DNA from: an uncultured Steroidobacteraceae bacterium
Lineage (GTDB): Bacteria; Pseudomonadota; Gammaproteobacteria; Steroidobacterales; Steroidobacteraceae
Assembly: GCA_955652625.1 (NCBI GenBank)
Contig: CATPBM010000097.1
Span: 1 to 7,627 of the forward strand
DNA: 7,627 bases
Direction: 5' to 3'
Shown: positions 1 through 5,623 of the stretch, piece by piece
Layout: every line of letters begins with the position of its first letter
How positions within the stretch are numbered: the stretch's first letter is position 1
The notes under the pieces: model-generated
Database searches by the model: none
What the model was told of the DNA's origin: nothing
Seen by the model: the letters and a program-made list of their open reading frames with translations, nothing else
Translations under genes and position numbers: made by a program

Positions 1-504
1 GCGGGCGCCTGGGCGGTCAGTGCGCTGCGGCACGGCGCAGCCTATGCGCATTGCGTGGACTCCTCGCAGAGCGCGCTCGATTTTGCGCAAGCCAACGCCA
101 GGCGCAACGGCGCGAGCGTTGCGGTAACGCGCGCCGATGCCTTCGACGCACTCAAGGCTCTGGCGGAGCAGGGCGAGCGTTTTGACATCGTGATTCTCGA
201 CCCACCCGCGTTCATCAAGAGAAAGAAGGACATTCCGCAGGGCCAGGCGGCGTACCGCAAGTTGAATCAGCTGGCCCTGGCGGTCATGGCGGAGGAGGGG
301 GTGCTGGTATCCTGCTCCTGCTCCTACCATCTCGCGGCAGATGAGCTGCTCGCGGCCATACAAAGCGCCGCGCGTCATGCCGGCCGCTTCGTGCAGATCC
401 TGGAGGCCGGCGGCCAGTCCCCCGACCACCCGGTACATCCGGCGATTCCCGAGACCCGCTACCTGAAGGCGTTCTTCTGCCGCGTGACGCGCGCGGTCGG
501 CTAA
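1..504 (+). CDS. rlmI: 23S rRNA (cytosine-C5) methyltransferase, RlmI-like, 3' part only
   Basis: The reading frame is open from base 1, so the gene starts before the window; 167 residues remain. Family knowledge: RlmI is a class I SAM-dependent methyltransferase that makes 5-methylcytosine in 23S rRNA (C1962 in E. coli). What is seen is the C-terminal Rossmann catalytic domain. It starts with the end of the SAM-binding glycine loop ([12 protein letters not shown]), followed by the acidic ribose-binding strand VDSS (residues 19-22 of the fragment). The motif IV sequence LDPPAF with D67 comes next, then a Cys-Ser motif (SCSCS, 104-108) that would supply the catalytic cysteine, and the usual [10 protein letters not shown] ending. 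The N-terminal PUA/EEHEY-type part lies outside. It stops 12 bases before lgt and is probably co-transcribed with it. A related member such as RlmK/RlmL-like cannot be fully excluded from the C-terminal part alone. Confidence 0.85.
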   Translation, partial: AGAWAVSALRHGAAYAHCVDSSQSALDFAQANARRNGASVAVTRADAFDALKALAEQGERFDIVILDPPAFIKRKKDIPQGQAAYRKLNQLALAVMAEEGVLVSCSCSYHLAADELLAAIQSAARHAGRFVQILEAGGQSPDHPVHPAIPETRYLKAFFCRVTRAVG

Positions 505-507
505 ACT
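502..507 (+). promoter_or_regulatory. possible -10 box for lgt
   Basis: TAAACT overlaps the rlmI stop codon and matches four of six positions of the sigma-70 consensus TATAAT. It lies about ten bases before the lgt ATG, so initiation seven bases downstream would leave a leader of only two or three bases. The lgt start also lacks a Shine-Dalgarno sequence, which would fit near-leaderless translation. No -35 box or TG extension is seen, so this is weak, and read-through from rlmI is an adequate alternative. Confidence 0.2.
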
Positions 508-516
508 CCGCGCCTC

Positions 517-1317
517 ATGCTTCAGTATCCCGGCTTCAACCCGATTGCATTCGAGATCGGCCCGGTCAAGGTGCACTGGTACGGCATCATGTACCTGTTG
601 GGCTTTGCCGGCGGCTGGTGGCTCGCGCGGCGGCGCGCCGCCAGGCCCGGCTCGACGTGGAAACCGAACGACGTCGACGACCTGATTTTCTTCGCCATGC
701 TGGGTGTGATCCTCGGCGGGCGCATCGGTTACGTGCTCTTCTACGGGCTCACGTTCTGGGCGAACGACGTCTGGTATCCGTTCAAGATCTGGGAGGGCGG
801 CATGGCCTTTCACGGCGGCCTGCTGGGCGGGGTGATCGCGATCACGCTGTTCGCCTGGCGGCGCGGCCGCAACGTTGGCGACGTCTGCGACTTCACCGCA
901 CCGTTGCCGGCGCTGGGACTGTTCTTCGGCCGCATAGGCAACTTCATCAACAGCGAGCTGTGGGGCAAGGTAACGACGGTACCGTGGGGCTTCCGGGTCC
1001 ACGGCGAGGTGCGCCATCCCTCCCAGCTCTACGAGGCAACGCTCGAAGGGCTGGTGCTGTTCGCGGCGTTGTGGTGGTTCACCATGCGCCCGCGCCCGCG
1101 GCTGGCGCCTTCGGGCCTGTTCCTGGCTATCTACGGCGTGGCGCGCTTCCTGGTGGAATTCGTGCGCGTGCCCGACGAGCAGATCGGTTATCTCGCCGGC
1201 GGCTGGTTCACCGAGGGGCAGCTGCTGTCGCTGCCGATGATCATCGGCGGCGTCGCGCTGCTGGCGTGGGCGTATCGCGTGCGCATACCGTCGGGCAACT
1301 TCGTCGTGGCGCAATGA
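517..1317 (+). CDS. lgt: phosphatidylglycerol--prolipoprotein diacylglyceryl transferase
   Basis: Lgt is the inner-membrane enzyme that moves diacylglycerol from phosphatidylglycerol onto the lipobox cysteine of prolipoproteins, the first step of lipoprotein maturation. The 266-residue product has several hydrophobic segments. It carries the family signature [13 protein letters not shown] (138-150), the HGG motif (H99-G101), HWYG near the N terminus (20-23), RHPSQLYEA (166-174) and [12 protein letters not shown] (213-224). From remembered alignment with E. coli Lgt, H99, R139, N142 and E147 should correspond to the functional H103, R143, N146 and E151. It is shorter than E. coli Lgt (291), mainly because the periplasmic loop after the signature is short. 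The ATG at 517 gives the normal N terminus ([12 protein letters not shown]). There is no clear ribosome binding site. Its TGA overlaps the thyA ATG, and the lgt-thyA pairing is common in proteobacteria. Confidence 0.97.
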   Translation: MLQYPGFNPIAFEIGPVKVHWYGIMYLLGFAGGWWLARRRAARPGSTWKPNDVDDLIFFAMLGVILGGRIGYVLFYGLTFWANDVWYPFKIWEGGMAFHGGLLGGVIAITLFAWRRGRNVGDVCDFTAPLPALGLFFGRIGNFINSELWGKVTTVPWGFRVHGEVRHPSQLYEATLEGLVLFAALWWFTMRPRPRLAPSGLFLAIYGVARFLVEFVRVPDEQIGYLAGGWFTEGQLLSLPMIIGGVALLAWAYRVRIPSGNFVVAQ

Positions 1318-2108
1318 AGCAGTACCTGGAGCTCATGCGCCGCATCCGCGCGGAGGGCACGCGCAAGGAGGACCGCACCGGCACCGGCACGCTGTCGCTG
1401 TTCGCCCAGCAGATGCGCTTCGAACTGGCGGAAGGGTTTCCGCTGGTCACCACCAAGAAAATCCACCTGCGCTCGGTGATCTACGAGCTCCTGTGGTTCC
1501 TGCGTGGCGACACCAACGTCGCCTGGCTGCGCCAGCACGGCGTCACCATTTGGGACGAGTGGGCGGACGCGCACGGGGAACTGGGACCGGTGTACGGCAA
1601 GCAATGGCGCGCCTGGGCGGCGGCCGACGGCAGCACCATCGATCAGATCGCGCAGGCCATCGAGACGTTGAAGGCCAATCCCGACTCGCGCCGCATCATT
1701 GTCAGCGCCTGGAACGTGGGCGAGCTCGAGCGTATGGCGCTCATGCCGTGCCACATGTTCTTCCAGCTCTACGTGGCGTCCGGACGGCTGTCCTGCCAGG
1801 TGTACCAGCGCAGCGCGGATATGTTTCTAGGCGTGCCGTTCAACATCGCCAGCTACGCGCTCCTCGTACACCTGTTCGCGCAGCAGTGCGATCTCACTGC
1901 CGGGGAGCTCATCTGGACCGGCGGCGACTGCCACCTGTACCGCAATCATCTCGAGCAGGCCGACCTGCAGCTCACACGCACGCCGCTGCCTCTGCCGCGG
2001 CTCGTCATCCGCCGCCGGCCCGTGAGCATTTTCGCGTACACGTACGAGGACTTCGAGTTCGTGAACTACCAGCATCATGCGGCAATCAGGGCGCCGGTGG
2101 CGGTATGA
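1314..2108 (+). CDS. thyA: thymidylate synthase
   Basis: ThyA converts dUMP and methylene-tetrahydrofolate to dTMP and dihydrofolate in the cytoplasm. The product has 264 residues, the same length as E. coli ThyA, and key residues fall at the same numbers. These are the catalytic C146 in [12 protein letters not shown]21, the phosphate-binding R126/R127 (SRR) and R166 (QRSAD), N177, and H207/Y209 in DCHLYRNH. The C terminus ends in the usual APVAV, which closes over the active site in this family. The frame stays open far upstream (to about 618) inside lgt, but the start is set by the ATG at 1314. That ATG overlaps the lgt stop as ATGA and gives the standard [11 protein letters not shown] start. 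Its own stop overlaps the next gene's ATG in the same way, so translational coupling across three genes is likely. No sign of degeneration. Confidence 0.98.
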   Translation: MKQYLELMRRIRAEGTRKEDRTGTGTLSLFAQQMRFELAEGFPLVTTKKIHLRSVIYELLWFLRGDTNVAWLRQHGVTIWDEWADAHGELGPVYGKQWRAWAAADGSTIDQIAQAIETLKANPDSRRIIVSAWNVGELERMALMPCHMFFQLYVASGRLSCQVYQRSADMFLGVPFNIASYALLVHLFAQQCDLTAGELIWTGGDCHLYRNHLEQADLQLTRTPLPLPRLVIRRRPVSIFAYTYEDFEFVNYQHHAAIRAPVAV

Positions 2109-2617
2109 GCGCGGCGCACGGCAAACAGCAGGCGCGGCTCATCGAAGTGCGCGAATCGCGGCTGCACGGCCTCGGCGTGTTTGCGGCGCGCCGCATCGTG
2201 AAGGGCACGCGGGTCATGGAGTACCTGGGCGAGCGCGTGACGCACGCGGAAGCGGATCGTCGCTATGCGCACAAGGACGCGGGCGACAACCATACGTTCC
2301 TGTTCATCGTCGATGCGCACACGGTGATCGACGCCGGCGTCGGCGGCAACGAGGCGCGCTTCGTCAATCATTCCTGCGAGCCGAACTGCGAATCGGTGAT
2401 CGAGAATCGCCGCTTGTTCATCGATGCGATCCGCTCCATGGAGCCGGGGAAGGAGCTCACCTACGACTACCAGATCCACGGTGAGCCCGACGACCCGCCC
2501 GACATCGACGCGATCTTCGCCTGCCGCTGCGGCTTCGACGGCTGCCGCGGCACCATGCTGTGGCCTGCGCCGCGCGCCGCGCGCCGCACTCCGCAGCGCC
2601 GCGCGCGTCGCGGCTGA
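2105..2617 (+). CDS. SET-domain protein-lysine methyltransferase
   Basis: A 170-residue protein that is essentially a lone SET domain with a post-SET motif. SET enzymes use SAM to methylate lysines in proteins; the substrate here is unknown. Seen in order: the SAM-binding GLGVFA (22-27), EYLGE (39-43), [11 protein letters not shown] (85-95), the catalytic-tyrosine segment ELTYDY (117-122), then [10 protein letters not shown] (140-149). In SET proteins with this layout the NHSC cysteine (here C91) and the CxCx4C cysteines (C140, C142, C147) bind one zinc. All are present, so the fold looks intact. The last 16 residues are arginine-rich (seven Arg) and are encoded by an almost pure G/C tract. 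There is no signal peptide or membrane segment, so it should be cytosolic. The ATG overlaps the thyA stop (ATGA), and kup follows after 18 bases. Domain assignment is firm; target and role are not known. Confidence 0.92.
   Translation: MSAAHGKQQARLIEVRESRLHGLGVFAARRIVKGTRVMEYLGERVTHAEADRRYAHKDAGDNHTFLFIVDAHTVIDAGVGGNEARFVNHSCEPNCESVIENRRLFIDAIRSMEPGKELTYDYQIHGEPDDPPDIDAIFACRCGFDGCRGTMLWPAPRAARRTPQRRARRG
2598..2614 (+). repeat. short GC-rich inverted repeat before the SET-gene stop
   Basis: GCCGCG and CGCGGC form a perfect six-base-pair stem around a five-base loop, ending directly before the TGA of the SET gene and 22 bases before the kup ATG. No T-run follows, so it is not an intrinsic terminator. 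It could slow ribosomes or protect an mRNA end, but in DNA this GC-rich such repeats arise easily by chance. Confidence 0.25.
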
Positions 2618-2635
2618 ACGGGGCAGGCGGGCAGC

Positions 2636-4495
2636 ATGAACCAGCAGCGTCGCGTGAGTCTCGCCGGCATCGTCGGCGCCACCGGCATCGTGTACGGCGA
2701 CATCGGTACCAGCCCGCTGTACGCCATGCAGTCGGCGCTGGATGCCGCGGGCACCTTCAACGCCGAGGCGGTGCTGGGCGTCCTGTCGCTCTTCTTCTGG
2801 AGCCTCGCGATCTCCGTCACCCTCAAGTACCTCACGGTGATCATGCGGGCCGACAACGAAGGCGAGGGCGGGATCCTCGCGTTGTTTTCCCTGGCGCAGC
2901 GGCGCCTCATCACCGGCAGCACCTGGGCGAAGGTCGCCGTGGGACTGGCGCTGGCGGGCACCGCGTTCTTTTTCTGCGACGCGCTCATCACGCCGGCGAT
3001 CTCGGTGCTGGGCGCGGTGGAGGGCCTGGAGGTCCTGAATCCGGGCTTCAAGAACATGGTGATCCCGGTGACCATCGCGGTCATCGCGGTCCTGTTCGCC
3101 TACCAGAGCCGCGGCACTGCGAAGGTAGCCGCGCTGTTTGGCCCGGTCATGGTCGTGTGGTTCGTGGTGATCACGGTGATCGGCGCCATACCGCTTGCCC
3201 GCCACCCGCAGGTGCTGGCGGCGCTCAACCCGTACTTCGGCCTCACCCTGCTGTTTCACCGGCCGGGGGTAGCGCTCGCGATCATTGGCGCGGTGTTCCT
3301 CGCCATCACCGGCGGGGAGGCGCTGTACGCGGACATGGGCCATTTCGGCAAGCAGCCGGTGCGCATCGCGTGGTTCGTGCTCGTGGGCCCGGCGCTCGTG
3401 ATCAACTACTTCGGCCAGGGGGCGCTGCTGCTGGAGCTGGGCAGGCCGGTCGAGCACCCGCTCTTTCACCTCGTTCCCGCGGCAGTGCTGCCGTGGCTGG
3501 TGATCCTGGCGACGGCTGCCGCGGTGATTGCTTCGCAGGCGACCATCTCCGGAGCCTTCTCCATGGCCCGCCAGGCGGTGCACCTGGACCTGCTGCCGCG
3601 CCTGCGCGTGCTGCAGACCTCAGCACTCGAGCACGGCCAGATCTACGTGCCGATCGTCAACTGGCTCGTGTTCCCCGCCGTCATCGCCTTCGTGGTTGGC
3701 TTCGGTTCCTCCGACGCGCTCGGCGGCGCCTATGGGGCCGCCGTCGTCGGCACCATGGTCGTGACCACGATCCTCGGCGCGTTCGTCGCCGCCACGCAGT
3801 GGAACTGGCCCAAGTGGCAGGTTGCGGGGCTGTTCGGTGTGATGCTGGTGGTCGACACGGCGTTTGTAGCCGGCAACATGACCAAGGTGCCCACTGGAGG
3901 CTGGATTCCGCTGACCCTCGGCGCCCTGTTATGCCTGATCTTCACGACCTGGCGCAACGGGCGGCTCGAGCTGCGCGCGGCGCTGGCGAAGCTGGCGGTG
4001 CCACGCTCGGAGCTCACCAAGCTGGTGGCCGGTGTGCACCGCGTGCCGGGCACAGGTGTTTTCCTTGCCAGCAACTCGAATATCGTGCCCTCGGCGCTGA
4101 TCCGCAACATCGAGCACAACTGCGTCGTGCACCAGCGCGTCATCATTCTCAACGTCGAGATCGCCGACACGCCGCGCCAGGATCCGGTGCGGCGCTTGCG
4201 CATCGAGGAGGTGGCGCCGGGGGTGTTCTACATTACCGCGCGCTTCGGCTTCATGGAGACGCCCGACGTGGCCGAAGCGCTCAAGGCGTGCCGCGCGCGC
4301 GGGCTGCGCGTGTTCACCGAGGACAGCTCGTTCTTCGTCGGGCGCCACGTGGTGCGTGCGCGGCCGCTGCCGGGCCTGCGCGGCCTGCAGCGCCGCCTGT
4401 TTGCGCGCATGCAGCAGTACAGCACGCAGGCCGCGGAATTTTTCCGCATGCCGTTCCGCGACGTGGTCATCCTCAACACCGCGGTGGAGATCTGA
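2636..4495 (+). CDS. kup: Kup-family low-affinity potassium uptake protein
   Basis: Kup proteins are inner-membrane K+/H+ symporters. The 619-residue product is close to E. coli Kup (622). It has a hydrophobic, multi-spanning part to about residue 440 and a hydrophilic C-terminal cytoplasmic domain of about 180 residues. Motifs seen are YGDIGTSPLY (20-29), where D22 should match the proton-coupling D23 of E. coli, LKYLTVIMRADNEGEGG (63-79), ITPAISVLGAVEGLEV (118-133) and GGEALYADMGHFG (226-238). The ATG at 2636 has a weak AGGCGG ribosome binding site five bases upstream and gives the normal short N terminus. A longer overlapping open frame exists in another phase but has no family motifs. One small oddity is a cysteine at 114 (FFFCDALITP), where I recall glycine as usual. 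It follows the SET gene closely and is probably in the same transcript; nothing links the two functionally. Confidence 0.96.
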   Translation: MNQQRRVSLAGIVGATGIVYGDIGTSPLYAMQSALDAAGTFNAEAVLGVLSLFFWSLAISVTLKYLTVIMRADNEGEGGILALFSLAQRRLITGSTWAKVAVGLALAGTAFFFCDALITPAISVLGAVEGLEVLNPGFKNMVIPVTIAVIAVLFAYQSRGTAKVAALFGPVMVVWFVVITVIGAIPLARHPQVLAALNPYFGLTLLFHRPGVALAIIGAVFLAITGGEALYADMGHFGKQPVRIAWFVLVGPALVINYFGQGALLLELGRPVEHPLFHLVPAAVLPWLVILATAAAVIASQATISGAFSMARQAVHLDLLPRLRVLQTSALEHGQIYVPIVNWLVFPAVIAFVVGFGSSDALGGAYGAAVVGTMVVTTILGAFVAATQWNWPKWQVAGLFGVMLVVDTAFVAGNMTKVPTGGWIPLTLGALLCLIFTTWRNGRLELRAALAKLAVPRSELTKLVAGVHRVPGTGVFLASNSNIVPSALIRNIEHNCVVHQRVIILNVEIADTPRQDPVRRLRIEEVAPGVFYITARFGFMETPDVAEALKACRARGLRVFTEDSSFFVGRHVVRARPLPGLRGLQRRLFARMQQYSTQAAEFFRMPFRDVVILNTAVEI

Positions 4496-4557
4496 TCCGT
4501 TCACGCGCCGCGCTTGGGGTGGCGGTGCGCCGGTCATGCTTGCAATAATCCCCGGCC
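4496..4557 (+). other. kup-folA intergenic gap
   Basis: This 62-base gap is the longest gene-free stretch in the window. It contains the folA promoter candidate at its right end. Near the middle GGCG and CGCC could pair around GTG (4521-4531), but the stem is only four pairs and no T-run follows, so no intrinsic terminator for kup can be supported. Confidence 0.5.
4541..4549 (+). promoter_or_regulatory. extended -10 promoter for folA, possibly leaderless
   Basis: TGC followed by AATAAT forms an extended -10 element: TG one base before a hexamer matching five of six positions of TATAAT. It ends eight bases before the folA ATG, so the usual initiation distance puts the transcript start at or within two bases of A4558. 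No Shine-Dalgarno sequence lies upstream of folA (CCCGGCC precedes the ATG), which agrees with a leaderless mRNA. No good -35 box is present at 17 bases spacing; extended -10 promoters often lack one. The placement is inference. Confidence 0.45.
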
Positions 4558-5100
4558 ATGGGCACGCCTCCGTTCGTCTCACTGATCGTCGCCATGGCGC
4601 AGAACGGCGTCATCGGCAGGGACAACACCTTGCCGTGGCGCCTGCCCGAGGATCTGAAGCGCTTTCGGGCATTCACGCTCGGCAAGCCCATCCTCATGGG
4701 GCGCAAGACCTTTGAGTCCATCGGTCGCCCGCTTCCCGGGCGCACCAACTTCGTGCTGACGCGCGATCGCGGCTGGTCGGCCGCCGGCGTGACGGTAGTG
4801 CACTCGGTGGAGGCGGCGCTCGCGCAGGCGGACGGGAGCGAGGAGCTGGTTGCGATCGGCGGCGCGGAAATCTATCGCCTGGTGCTGCCCTTGGCGCGGC
4901 GCATCTATCTCACGCACGTGCACGCCGACGTGCCGGGCGATACGTTCTTTCCCGAGTTCGATGCCGCCCAGTGGGCCGACGTCGAATGCAGCGCGCACCC
5001 GGCGGACGAGCGCCACGCCTACCCGGTGACGTTCGTGACGCTCGAGCGGCGCAACGCACCGGCCGCGCCGCCGCCTGCGTCGCTCAGCGCAGCGATTTGA
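4558..5100 (+). CDS. folA: dihydrofolate reductase
   Basis: FolA reduces dihydrofolate to tetrahydrofolate with NADPH, regenerating the cofactor that ThyA oxidises; it is the trimethoprim target. Seen in the 180-residue product: the N-terminal strand SLIVAMAQNGVIG with a Met20-loop-like region, LPWRLPEDL with W27 and the catalytic acid D32 (E. coli W22 and D27), the NADPH-binding GRKTFESIG (48-56), IGGAEIY (100-106) and DTFFP (128-132). The chain aligns to the E. coli C terminus at LERR (162-165) and then continues for 15 residues rich in Ala and Pro. That tail overlaps the convergent acetyltransferase gene by 17 bases. The ATG at 4558 gives the standard short N terminus but has no ribosome binding site, and a -10-like element lies just upstream. 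It probably has its own promoter, with possible read-through from kup. Confidence 0.97.
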   Translation: MGTPPFVSLIVAMAQNGVIGRDNTLPWRLPEDLKRFRAFTLGKPILMGRKTFESIGRPLPGRTNFVLTRDRGWSAAGVTVVHSVEAALAQADGSEELVAIGGAEIYRLVLPLARRIYLTHVHADVPGDTFFPEFDAAQWADVECSAHPADERHAYPVTFVTLERRNAPAAPPPASLSAAI

Positions 5101-5608
5101 AGAAAATCGTGGTTGCGCAGGGCGTGCCGTCGGGCCAGAGCGCGTAGTCCGGGATCCGCCCGCAGCGCTGCCAGCCGTGACGCTCATACAGGCGCGCGGC
5201 CTCCTCACCTGCGGTGTCCAGAACCAGCAGCGTCTTGCCGGCATCGCGCGCAGCGTGCTCGGCGGCCGCGAGCAGCGCCGCACCGATTCCGCGCCGGCGT
5301 GCGCGGCGATGCACCAGCATCTTGGCAACATCGGCGCGGTGCGGCTGATTCTCGAACTGCTTCAGGACGACCTGAGTGGTGCCGAGAATGGCCCCGGGCG
5401 CGTCCTCGGCTGCGAGCACCAGACGCTCCCCGCTCCGCACACCCAGCGCGAGGCTGCGCCAGTATCCCGCCGCCTTGGATGTCGTCATTGGGAGGAGGAA
5501 ACCGACTGACGCTCCGCCCTCCACGCAGTCGATCAGCAGCGCGCTCAAGCCCTCGATCTGGCGCTCCCCGAGGCCTGGCAGCAAGCGCACGCGAATGTCA
5601 TCCGGCAT
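5084..5608 (-). CDS. GNAT N-acetyltransferase resembling the tabtoxin-resistance protein
   Basis: A 174-residue GNAT enzyme, which would transfer acetyl from acetyl-CoA to an amine. The acetyl-CoA loop RRRGIG (104-109) follows the strand RADVAKMLVH (91-100). Other parts recall the Pseudomonas tabtoxin-resistance acetyltransferase Ttr from memory: VEGGASVGFLLP (29-40), LLVLDTA (127-133), the RIPDYALWPDG segment (151-161) and the IFFKSL ending (168-173). Ttr acetylates the amino group of an amino-acid-like toxin; the natural substrate of this protein is unknown. It starts 15 bases after the kmo stop with a modest GGGG ribosome binding site, so it is likely the last gene of the kynU-kmo transcript. 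Its 3' end overlaps folA tail to tail by 17 bases. Fold assignment is strong, subfamily likely, substrate unproven. Confidence 0.9.
   Translation of the reverse strand: MPDDIRVRLLPGLGERQIEGLSALLIDCVEGGASVGFLLPMTTSKAAGYWRSLALGVRSGERLVLAAEDAPGAILGTTQVVLKQFENQPHRADVAKMLVHRRARRRGIGAALLAAAEHAARDAGKTLLVLDTAGEEAARLYERHGWQRCGRIPDYALWPDGTPCATTIFFKSLR
5093..5109. repeat. inverted repeat at the folA/GNAT convergent junction
   Basis: CGATTT and AAATCG pair perfectly around GAAGA, spanning the folA stop codon and lying within the last codons of the acetyltransferase gene. It could act as a weak stop or processing hairpin for both convergent transcripts. The stem is only six pairs, half of them A-T, and no proper T-run follows on either strand, so a true bidirectional terminator is doubtful. 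Confidence 0.2.
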
Positions 5609-5623
5609 TTCAGCCCCGCGCGT

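Noticed and set aside
618..1313. In-frame upstream extension of thyA inside lgt, a possible fusion protein
   Set aside because: The extension is Arg-rich shadow sequence of lgt. ThyA has its standard start and length from the ATG at 1314.
2105..2617. SET gene as a recent horizontal gene or secreted effector
   Set aside because: Base composition looks like the neighbours, the start overlaps thyA, there is no mobile element nearby, and no signal peptide is visible; nothing in the sequence supports recent transfer.
2075..3583. 502-codon open frame on the minus strand opposite the SET gene and kup
   Set aside because: It is antisense to two genes with clear family motifs, its product is low-complexity in Arg, His, Asp and Glu, and GC-rich DNA commonly leaves such frames open.
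4514..4519. TTGGGG as a -35 box for folA
   Set aside because: It lies about 24 bases from the -10 hexamer, well beyond the usual 16-18 base spacing.
2560..4548. 662-codon plus-strand frame overlapping kup
   Set aside because: It is longer than kup but in another phase; the product is Arg/Ala/Gly-rich with no recognisable motif, while the kup frame carries every Kup signature.
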